A stretch of 64,000 bases of DNA from NCBI GenBank assembly GCA_023101725.1, contig JALJCO010007056.1:124001-188000 (forward strand), in the 5' to 3' direction. The notes under the pieces are model-generated. The model worked only from the letters and a program-made list of their open reading frames with translations, was not told where the DNA came from and did not search any database. This DNA comes from Atherinomorus stipes (lineage: Eukaryota > Chordata > Actinopteri > Atheriniformes > Atherinidae). A program made the translations under genes and the position numbers. Each line of letters begins with the position of its first letter. Within the stretch, counting starts at the first letter, position 1. Positions 38,101 to 50,100 of this stretch are shown here, in pieces.

Positions 38101-41100
38101 GTTCGTCACTCCAGAGAACGCCTCCACTGCTCTAGAGTCCAGTGCTTTCCACCACTGCATCCCACACTTTGCATTGCACTTGGTGATGAATAGATGGATG
38201 CAGCTGCTCCACCATGGAAACCCATTCCATGACGCTCTCTGTGCACTGTTCTTGAGCTGATCTGAAGGCCAGATGAAGTTTGGATATCTGTAGTGATTGA
38301 CTCTGCAGAAAGATGGCCACCTTTTTGCACTATGCGTTTCAGCACCTGCTAGCCCCGCTCCATCAGTTTACGTGGCCGACCACTTCATGGCTGAGTTGCT
38401 GTCGTTCCGAAACACTTCCATTTTCTTAAAATACACCTGACAGTTGACTGTGGAATATTTAGGAGCGAGGAAATTTCATGCCTGGATCCTATCACAATTC
38501 CACGCTGGAATTAACTGAGCCCCTGAGAGCAACCCATTCTTTCAAAAATGTTTGTAAAAACAGTCTGCATGCCTAGCTGCTTTATTTTATACACCTGTGG
38601 CCATGGAAGTGATTGGAACACCTGATTCCCATAATTTGGATGGGTGAGCAAATCTATTGGCAAGATTGATTGATTGATTGATTTTACTTGCATTATATAC
38701 AACCCAACATTTTCCTACAAGCCCAGTTACTTACCAGAATAGCTTGTTTGGAAGGGCTGCTGGAGAAAGCCTCTTTTCTATAAAAACAAACATGGCAGCA
38801 CTGCTTAGGTTAGCAAAGCTGCTTCTGCAAACCTCAAAGACCTGAAGCATCGCTGGAAAGAAGAGTGAGGCAAGGCGAGTTTATTTGTCACACATTTCAT
38901 GTCCACAACAGTTCAAAGTGCTTTTCATAAAACATTTAAAGCATCACAGCTAGTGCAGAAGAAAAGAAAGCATTAAAAGCATCACAGCTAGTGCAGAAGA
39001 AAAGAAAGCATTAAAATCAAAAGAATAAAGCATGATTTAAAAGCAAAAGCAACAAGAAAATTTAAGAGTTTTAAAAAGGCCGTGCAGATCTGGACTCCTG
39101 AATAAACTTTATTTAAACCAGCTGAGAACAGGTGGGTCTTCAACCTGGATGTAAATAACTGTTTCAGCTGGTCTGAAGCTTTCTGGTAGTTTGTGCCAGA
39201 CATGTGGAGCATAGAAGCTGAACGCAGCTTCTCCAGGTCTGGTTCTGACTCTGGGACTGATAAAAGACCAGATCTAGATGACTTGAGGTGTCTGGTGGGT
39301 TCATACTGGGTCAGGAGGTCCTGGACCATTCAGAGCTTTATAGACCAGCTGCAGGACTTTAAAGTCTGTCCTCTGGTGGACAGGCGGCCAGTGTGAAGAC
39401 CTCAGAACTGGACTGATGTGGTCCAGGTTTCTGGTCTTAGTGAGGACTGGAGAGGCAGAGTTCTGGATGAGCTGCTGGATGAGACTGATGACATCATCCA
39501 GAAAACAGTGATGCAACTTCCCGCTTCTGAAGCTGTTGAGTCATCACTGATTCTGCCTGATCAGTAAACGCTGACACGGGGATCATGACCACCTGAGGAT
39601 GGAGGTTCCTGATGAGTTTTATGTCCTGGCGTGTAAACCGGAGTTCATCATACTGAATGTCAGTCAGCATGTTTCGGTGTCGTTAGTATGTAAACGTTTA
39701 ACACTTGGTGTTCTGGTTAAAAATGTCCTTTATAAATGAAGCCACGTTTTTGTTCTGAGATGTGTGATATGCAGAATGGAGCCTGGAAACCTCTGGACGC
39801 AGAGCAGAGGAGTTCACGTGTTTCTGTCTGTACTGTAGGATGAAGAAGATTCTGGCGGTGATGATGATGATGATGATGATGATGAATATATTCAGATGCA
39901 GTACTGCTGCCTGGAAGTTTCTGTACTTCAGATGCTCAGATATTTGCTCTTGTGTTTCTGACTGTAGGTACCTGTTTCGCAGTGGAAACATTGAGACGAG
40001 TCGGGACAGATTCTTCAACACGACCGTGGAGATTCTGCCGAGCAGCGTGAGTAAGCTACCAGTGCAGGTGTCTGATATGCTGCAGGTCTTCGTTTTCATC
40101 TCAGGTGTTGATACCTCGGAGGAGAGTGGCGAGGTAACAGGAAACACCAGCACGACGGCTATCTGCTGTCACTACGCATCCTGTCTGTGGCCAAGAGTGT
40201 GTGTCAGCCGACACCGTTGTCACGCTGAAGGGGAAGAGAGGTCACGGGATTCCTGACTTTTGAGTAAAGTAAGACCGCCGTGAACTCTCTGAGGAAGATG
40301 AGAGGAAACCTGGTTACAGGAGACGGACTGGGGACGAAGGCTTCACCTTTCAGGGGAAACGGCAGCAGACCACAGAGCGAAAACTACTTCCTGACATGAA
40401 ACAAAAATACAGCAGAAACGGACCAATCAGAGGATAGCATCAGCTGATCTCCAATGACGTCAGAGTTGGATGTTTTCTGGCCTCATTCTTTGATCTGAAG
40501 GCAGATCTCAACCTCCATTTAAAATGTGTCTAATGATTGGAAGGCTAAACTCCTCCAGACTGAACTCATCGACTTATTTCTCTTTTATCCCTAAAAAAAC
40601 AGATTCTAACGTTAAAATATTTTACCGATCCTCGTTTACAACCCCAGTTCCAGTAAAGTTGGGACGTTGTGTAAAATGTAAATAAAAACAGAAGACAATG
40701 ACAACCTATATTCAACTAAATCCACTACAAAGATATTTCATGTTCAACCTGATAAACTTCATTGTTTTAGTGTAAATGTTGTCTCATGGTGAAATGGATG
40801 CAACGTGTTCTAGTAAAGCTGGGACAGGGACAACGAGAGACTGGGAACGTAGATGGATGCTCAGAGAACACCTGTTTGACATTCCACAGGTGAACCGGAA
40901 ACAGGTGGGTGTCATGCAGGGGTCGCGTTAACCGAATATTTTCCGTCATTGACCGTTTTTTTTAAACGGTGACAGAAAAATCTGAAGGCCGTCAGTCATT
41001 TTGACAGATTGCAATTTACACTCCTGACCACTAGATGGCGAGTTAGCATATTGTCTCTCTTGATGCATGGCCTGTTGGGTTCACTCAGAAAAATGTCACA

Positions 41101-44100
41101 GCAGCTGAGTGTCCGAAGCTTCTTCAAAAAGCCCAATAATGAAGATAGTGTTGACAAAAGAGGTGAAAAAAGGAAGACTGATGCAGTGGAAGATGAGGGA
41201 CAAAAAAGTAATCAGTCTTCGGCACCAACTGAGCAACCAAGCATTTAATGGAAAAATGCTACAGAATATGTCATTATTATATGTATATATTTTAATTAAA
41301 GTGACGGGTAAGAAATAGATTATGACTGGATTTTTATGACCCTGCCAGTCAAAATGACGGACAACGAAAAAGTCTAGCGCATCCTCTGGTGTCATGATAA
41401 AAGAAGCATCCCCAAAAGGCTCAGCCGTTCACAAGCAAAGATGGGGCGAGGATCACCACTTTGTCACCAGCTGCGTGGAAAAATAGTCCAACAGTTTAAG
41501 AACAATGTTTCTCAGGAATTTAGGGATTTCATCATCTACAGCCCATAATATCATCAAAGATTCAGAGAACTTTCTACACAGAAAGCAACAAGGCTGTGAA
41601 TACCTGTGACCTTCAATCCCTCAGCTGCTTTAAAAACCTACTGAGTTTTCTCCCATTTCTGTTCATAAACACTGTTCAAACTGAGTGTCCCCCCTCTCGG
41701 GCTAATGGCCACAGCGCTCTTCAGCTTCAAGCCTCTCCTCCAAAGCTAGAAAGAGGGTGAAAGCCAAACCAATATTAAGTCTGGTTTTTGAGCGTCCATC
41801 TAAAGCTCTTTTCACCGCAGAGTACTTCCTTTTCTTCGTTGTGTTCACTGCTTCAGACTGATATCCTCTGAATTCTGGTTCTTGGATACAAAATGAGTGA
41901 CACAGCTTTGCAAAAGCAGCCTCATAACCCCTAACCCCACCAGATAGGTTAAACCAACACATCGTCATTTTGCTAAATATGAAAAGCGTGTCACATACGA
42001 TGTTGAGTTTATTGCCGTATGCTTTGACAAATGGATCAAACTTTCTGAACTGGGCTCAGTTCAGCGCTACAGTGTCTGGATGAATAGGCTGCTGCTGCGT
42101 TGCATGAATTCCTGTACTGCCCCATGATGCTGTATCACACAGAAAGCAGAGACTCTGCTGTTTACAGAGACGTCTGTCTCATCACTGTGGGACAGAACCT
42201 CTGGCAGCTACCCGCCCGGACTCCAGCAGTTCAAGCAGATTCAAACCTACAACTGGTCATGAAACCCTAAATGACAGAAAAATCACGCAGAGGAGAAAGA
42301 GATCCGTCTGTGGGGGAATTTCTGTGGCCGTCATTGCTGCCGGTGGCGGCTCGGTGAGGGAAACACTTATCCACCCCTGATTGGGACGTAACAGTCTGCA
42401 GCTGCAGACCAGAGGCGTGTCGCGAGGTGGGCGTGTTGTGTAGTGTAGTGGGCGGGTCGTGGTTAGGGGTAGATTTTACTGTGCTCTCATTGGTGTGGTG
42501 GGCGTGGGGGTGGTTTTTAGGGGGCGTGGTTTGTAGCGGCTCCGGGTGCAGCTAGGTTCCAGCTTTACCGGAACGTGTTGCAGCATCCATTTCACAATCA
42601 GACAGAATTTGCACAAAAACAATCAAGTTTATCATTTTGAACATTACATATCTTTGTAGTGTATTCACAAGAATTAAACAGCGAGGAGCCGTGCATTACA
42701 CGGTGTTAATCCACGACGTGGAGTCTAGAACACCATGATGTGCAGTGGAGTGGCGTTCCTCCGCGAAGTGCATAAAAAACTGTAATGCACGGGTCAGAGT
42801 TGTTTAATCCGCTTATACCATGGTCCCACAGACTAAACATTTCACAACAGAAGTTTATTCATTTTAATAAACATGCTAAACATGTTTCAGTATAAGAAAT
42901 ATTTTATGCTGGCAGTTGGTTTGAGCGTCGCTATGATGATGTTATTCCTTTGCGGAATGATATGACAGTGATCTAACTTGCCGTGCGTATATACAAAAAT
43001 AATGCACACCAGTTAACATTAGCCTTCTCACTGACCGTGGTATAAATGGAATATAGGTTGGAGAGGATCTCTTTTATTGACATTTTTTATTTGTCAATCA
43101 TTGTATTCTCTTTTTATTTACATTTTTTATTCGCATTTTTACACAAGGTCCCAACTTCGTGGGCATTGGGGTTGCATTCTAACTCTTACCTGCATGCTCC
43201 TGCAGTAAAATGAGACACTGATCCTTCCAGCTCTGGGCTAGAAACCTCTTTGCAGATCAGACATGAAAAGAACTGAAAAAATGTTGGAAAACCGGCCTGT
43301 TGCTCCTGATATTCATCATTTGAAAAGCTTTAACCTGTCAGTTAATTATGTCGGGAGTTTACCGAGGGATCTGCTGGCCCGTCCCAACCAGAGTAAACAT
43401 TGTGCTCAAAAGGATCAAAACAATTCAATATTATGTAAACGGAATATAGTTTCAAGTAACATCACTACACCGTCAGTATGTCCAGTGTAAAGCAGAGACG
43501 AGGATGTTATCTCTGCTTATGTGTATGTAAAGTCTTGTTCCATCTCTGCATACTGCACCTTTTGTGTAAAGAAACAATATAACAGTGGGTCAGTGTAGCG
43601 TCTGGAAATGATGCAAATCTGCTAAAACAGATGCAGAGTGAAACACAAACAATGTAGAACTAGTTTAAGGGTCAGAGAAGAGGCTTTCTCCTGCAGCCCA
43701 TCCAAACAAGACGTGCGTGTGCAGTTGTTTTTTTCCTGCCATGAGCTGTAGCGTTCAGCATGCTAACCGAGCCCTGCAGAGTCTGAGGTACGTGTGGCTC
43801 TGGGGCTGAAATCAGGCAGCTGGCTGGTGAATAATGAACTGGAGTCCAGACAGGAAACGGCCTTACAACTTTCTCAGACTGATGAGCAGATGATTATGAT
43901 GTCTTTCCTCCTTGGCATTGTGAACATACCTGAATGCTGAAGAGCACCTGACTTCTCACATGTGTCTGACTGTTGGTGTTGCTTCTTGTACACCAGGTGT
44001 GTCAAAGTCAACTTAGACCAGGTTCCTCATTCAGCTCAGTCTGGTCTCCAGTGGATCGGACCAGTCAGATAAGAGCATACTAACCAACAAATAAGGAAAC

Positions 44101-47100
44101 ATTCATACTTTTCCTTTGTTTTAGTACAAAGAACAGTTTCCTCTACAATGGCTATGGTGCTGTTGGTGCGTTGATTGAATGGAGAACTGAATCCACTAAA
44201 AACACTTTATCCTCCTTGTTTATGAAGTTAACTTATCTCCAAAGCCTCATGACGGATTCATACCAGTGCACCGCGCTTTCACTCCCACCTCTGCAGCCCA
44301 TCAGCACACACTGGGAGCGTTCGACTTTACTCGGGGTTCAATTAGGCCCCGCCTCTCTGTGTGATGCGTTCAGGTGCAGAGCGGTTGTCTGACCACAGAG
44401 CATCCTACTGCTGCTGCGTTTAAGTGCAGAGGAGAAATCTGACAGCAGAGCGTCTTACCGCTGCTGCGTTCAGGTGCAGAGGAGAAATCTGACAGCAGAG
44501 CGTCCTACTGCTGCTGCGTTTAAGTGCAGAGGAGAAATCTGACAGCAGAGCATCCTACTGCTGCTGCGTTCAGGTGCAGAGGAGAAATCTGACAGCAGAG
44601 CATCCTACCGCTGCTGCGTTCAGGTGCAGAGGAGAAATCTGACCGCAGAGCATCCTACTACTGCTGCGTTCAGGTGCAGAGGAGAAATCTGACAGCAGAG
44701 CATCCTACCGCTGCTGCGTTCAAGTGCAGAGGAGAAATCTGACAGCAGAGCGTCCTACTGCTGCTGCGTTCAGGTGCAGAGGAGAAATCTGACAGCAGAG
44801 CGTCCTACCGCTGCTGCGTTCAGGTGCAGAGGAGAAATCTGACCGCAGAGCGTCATACCGCTGCTGCGTTCAAGTGCAGAGGAGAAATCTGACCGCAGAG
44901 CGTTCTACCGCTGCTGCGTTCAGGTGCAGAGGGGAAATCTGACCGCAGAGCGTCCTGCCGCTGCTGCGTTCAAGTGCAAAGGGGAAATCTGACCGCAGAG
45001 CATCCTACCGCTGCTGCGTTCAGGTGCAGAGGAGAAATCTGACCGCAGAGCATCCTACCGCTGCTGCGTTCAAGTGCAGAGGAGAAATCTGACCGCAGAG
45101 CATCCTACCGCTGCTGCGTTCAGGTGCAGAGGAGAAATCTGACCGCAGAGCATCCTACCGCTGCTGCGTTCAAGTGCAGAGGAGAAATCTGACAGCAGAG
45201 CATCCTACCGCTGCTGCGTTCAGGTGCAGAGGAGAAATCTGACAGCAGAGCATCCTACCGCTGCTGCGTTCAGGTGCAGAGGAGAAATCTGACAGCAGAG
45301 CATCCTACTGCTGCTGCGTTCAGGTGCAGAGGAGAAATCTGACAGCAGAGCATCCTACCGCTGCTGCGTTCAGGTGCAGAGGAGAAATCTGACCGCAGAG
45401 CATCCTACCGCTGCTGCGTTCAGGTGCAGAGGAGAAATCTGACAGCAGAGCATCCTGACTGGGATCCTATAACAGTATTTCACATTATGATCAGAGTAAC
45501 TTTTCCAGATCTAGGAGTCATTTCAAATAAACATGTGTGTGCATTTCCACATGTGTGCAGTCATGCTGAGCACCTGAGCTGACTCAGCTCATCGTAAGTT
45601 CCACATTGCAACAGAGAAATGAAACTTCACCTGGAAAAACGTGTAATTTTGTTGGAATATCACAATTTATATCCTCTCTACTATCCCCCCCCCCCCCCCC
45701 CCCACGCTGATGTTTGCGGTGTTCACCGTCATGTTTTTGTGTTTTTCAGGAGTCTGCTAAAGACCAGCTGGTCATCGGCTCGTCCTCTAAACACTCGGAA
45801 TCGGATCAGGGCTTCATTGTTGTTGGTAAGTGCAGCTGCTAAACGAGCTGGTGATGAAGGTGTGTCCAGGACTGAACTGGGTGGCAGACATTTTACACAC
45901 ACACACCTGGAAGGTAGATTTTGTCTGGTCTGAGCTCAGGTACAAAGAGAGAGGCTGGTGCGGTTCAACCGCCTGTTCAAGTCTGGATCTTAAACACAGC
46001 AGAACCAGCAGGGTTCTGCAGCACCAGTCTGACAGCTCACTGGGAACGGGTCATTTCCTGGTCTGATGAGGATGACTGGAGGGGGAGATGTACCTGGACA
46101 TTCCTGGTGGACCAGAGGACGGATGGTCTTATAAAGACAGAGATGAAACATTCAGTTATTTCACTTTGCTCACACAGACACGAGCACAGGTGTTTACGCT
46201 CGTACACACACGCAAACATCTTGTAAACGGCCGAAAAGCCTTAACAAGCTTTTTGTCAGTATTTTAGCCTAGCTAGCGTGGCTAGTCTGGCTAACATTAT
46301 GAACTGATGTGTGATCTGAACAGTTGTGAGTTTTCTTCTCGGAGTCCTACCGCTCTCCGGGGGTTGCTATTGTTGTTTGATTCAATATGCAAATGCTGAC
46401 ATAAAGCTCTCTGGGGATTTTTGTCTGGTTCTTCCTCGTAAGTCAGTATCTGAAATCCCTCGCTCTGAAGGGCTAGATTCATACCCCCTACCCCTCGTTA
46501 GGACCTCTACCCCTACATGCAAAGAGGAATGGGGACACTACTATCTTCACAGGAGCACAAAAAATTTAGGGGTAGGGCTAAAAAGTAGGGTAGGGACCTT
46601 AAAACTCAAGATCAATGTGGAATTATCGAGTCAACTGTTGACTGCACCCCCCACCTGCTGAAAAGAAAGCAGTTTGTGGAGTCGTATCCAACAAGCATAG
46701 TGGCACTGAGAATAAGAACAAAGTTGTTGCTTGGGAGTACGTAGTAGTAGTAGTGCATAGTAGTAAACTGCGGTAGCTGAGGAGCCAGTACACCTGGCTA
46801 TATTTTACTAAACTAAGGAGGAGGCAGAGCTTCACATGCACCAACATGCACGCAAGGGCAGACCGCCCTTTAAACAAGAGGCTGGATATCAACACAGAGA
46901 CGGTGTGTGATGTCATGCTACGCTCCAGGTGGAGTTACACATCTAGAGCTTCAGCTGCACATTTTAATCCCTCAAGCAGGAAATGGTGAATTTTCACGTA
47001 CTGCTCCTTTAACTTTGTGTTTTTATTGCGCTGAAATAAGTGTGGAGCCGTAGTCATGGTCATGACCACCGTCCAGTCGTCAGGTCATATGATCTGAACT

Positions 47101-47124
47101 GCCATCTGTTGCAGCAGCTGGACG

Positions 47125-47156
<32 letters not shown>

Positions 47157-50100
47157 CTGACTCAGCTGGATTCTGATCACGGTGAACCTGCTGCAGCATG
47201 TTGCTGTGGACCAGCGGTTCCCACCTGTTCTGTTTAATGAAAGCTGGTCGTGTAAACCTTAGATTGGAGTTAACGGTGCTCGCGTCGCGTGCATGAACAT
47301 GAAAACTGCAGTAACTTAGAAGTAGTAAAAAAAAACTTTATCGCTTTAACTGAATGTAGAACAGACGCTGTAAAACTGCTCAGTCAGCAAAGTTGAAGCA
47401 TTCAGTTGCCCCAACAGTCACGATGTTTCTGGAACAGTCAGACTTAGTTTTCCTGCAAACATACGACGTTAAGACAGAAACCGTGTCATTAATCTGCCTG
47501 TAAACGTTGAATAAGATGAAATAAGCCGAAAGCTCGCTGACTCGGTGAAAAACCTTTACCACAAACTCAAAATAAATCCAGTAAAGAGTTTGATGCAAAA
47601 AGTTTTCTCCGTAGAGACTGAGTGTTGTCCTGTCACATGTATGGGTGACTCCAGCCGAGATGTGACATCCTAAAACCCTGAGCTGGACCTCCACCGGCTT
47701 CTCTCCTCTCCTCACGCAGATCTGGTGTGTTTCAGGTGCGTTCGAGAACGGCGTAGCTGAGGGGGAAGTGGAAGATGCCCTGCAGCCGGTCTCTGCTCTG
47801 CGCCTGGTGGTCCACTCCGACTCCGATGTCTGGGCTCTGCTGAGTGAGGTCAGAACTGGCTGCAAGTGCAAAAACTGGACTGGTCCGTTGTTGCTCTCTG
47901 CCATCTCCATCAACGTTCTGCTGCTGGATCATCAGAAAATTTACAGTCACAACCTGAAGACCTGGTTTAGTCCAGCTAGAACCTCCTGTACTACCCGTGT
48001 ACCGGTTTAACTCGTGAAATGAACAAGTCTTCGTTTGTTCCAGGTCTGGGTGAATACTTGTTTCTGATTGGCTGCAGGCTGTCCATTAAAGTGATATAAG
48101 ACACCTGGAAAAGAAGTTCCAGTCAAATAGTGTGATTGTTCTGAATCAGTGTGCTGGCTCAGACGCTAGCTGGTAACCATAGCAACAGAAACTCTGAACA
48201 TACAGCCATGGTAAAAAATTAAGAGACCATCCGTCATCAAAAATAATGATTTTGCAATCGAGTACCAACTGTCATGTGAATCGTGACTAAAAGAGAGAAA
48301 AGAAAAATAGAATGCCTAAAAGCTGTTTTTGACAGTACAATTATAACTATTGATGTAAGAACTTAATAACCAAAATCACTTATCAGGAAAAGCATGGAAA
48401 ATGGCTGATATCAGTTCTTAAATTAAACTCTAATGAGCTATTTTTGTTGTCATTATATTTGTCCAGTCAAATGTACTTTTAGTAGCACCAGACATTAAAA
48501 TTAACCAAGAAATATGAGAAGAGAAGGGTGGGCGCTTAATTTTTTCCATGACTGTATATTAACAACTTTATTTCACAGTTTATTTATCAAAACGGAAAGA
48601 CAGCAGACAGAACATGAGTTAATATTGTTTCATTGAAGTGGTTCCGTCGTGGATTTACAGGACCCCCAGCCTCCGGAGCTCGACTCAGACACTGAGCTGG
48701 AGACACCAGATCATGTCTGTGACCACGCAACGCTGTGAAAGCGGCCTGCAGACTTACTGGGCTCCGTCAGTCCCTCTGAAATCAAACTTTCTATCACGTA
48801 ACATCACGTTAAACAATCATCTGCTTCCCTCCTCTGATCAGAGCTGATTAACAGCTGCGGTGCCGTCCAGACCCGCCGGCAGCGTCACAACCAGAGACAT
48901 TAAATCATCCGCTCAGCCACAGAAAACTGATGATTTTAACAGTGAAAAACAACATTAACGCATTAATTCTTTCGTAGGTGACCGTGGTATAAGCGGGTCA
49001 GGATGACGGCACACAGACAGGACGGCATGTTTGATTATTTAAGCTGCGTCTTTTTCCATCCTCCATAAATACAACAGCTAAAATAGACATTTTCTTGAAA
49101 GTAACCTTCAACCCAATGTCTTTTTTTAGTTTAAAATGTTTTTGCTGCATGCAGAAATGTAATTTAATTTTCTCATTTTTATGTTAAATGCAACACCTTT
49201 AACATCAAGGAAAAGAAAAAAACTTTAAAGGAGCCCTATCATGAAAAATGGACTTTTAAGAGCTTTTCAGCATGTCAGTGTGTTATTTCCTCATCAAGAA
49301 ATTATTTAAATCGTTATTTTTCTTCATTCATGCATATGTGAGTAATCTACATGAATATTTAAACCAAGCGCTACCTCCCTGCAAACGGCTGACTACCCAC
49401 CGCGTTACGCATGAACGTGGCACCAATCACGAAAGTCCAAATGCGCACGCTCAGTATCGTAGCAAGACGCCCCTCTGTTGAACAGAAACTCAGAGAATCC
49501 TATACACACTCTCTGAGGAAGAAACTAACACCTGCAGGAAGATTTCCTCAGAGACAAGCAGCCATCAGCTAACAGACGTTTGATCCAGAGTTCAGGAGAA
49601 TTTTCTTCCTTTTTTTTTCTTTTTTTTTAAGCTCTAGAGGACAGCAAGTTGGGGAAAATGCAGTTACGTTCAGCGTGGTTATGTTCAGTGTGGGAGTTTA
49701 TTTGTTGTACTGGATGAATCGACTTGCCAGAAGTGGTTGTATTTTAACTTCAGGAGCAGGGAAAAAAAACTCAACTTTGTGTGTGAACTTCACTCCTGAC
49801 AACTTCATGAATCTCGGGCAGTAAAGTGTTTTTTTTCTCTGGGATTACTTCTGAAACCTGACGCAGTTCCTACTATAAAAACGCGCACGGACAGACAACA
49901 ACACTGGTGAGTCAACACATCTCTCAGCTCAATGCTAACTGTTAGCCTATGATTTGTTCGCTAATTTACTTGCTTGTCAGGGGTCTCTGTGGTACTTCTG
50001 TGGTACTGCGTGTACTTCAAACTCCATATCAGACTCTGGGTCGAGCGCATACAGCTCCATAACAGGCTGGTCTGTTTTATCCCGTCGATCGGAGGAATTA

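Noticed and set aside
44361..45460. CRISPR-like array
   Set aside because: The units are contiguous tandem copies with no unique spacers, and the DNA is from a vertebrate; it is a minisatellite.
47380..47913. 177-residue minus-strand open frame
   Set aside because: It is antisense to the well-supported mgat4d exon 14 and has no recognisable domain.
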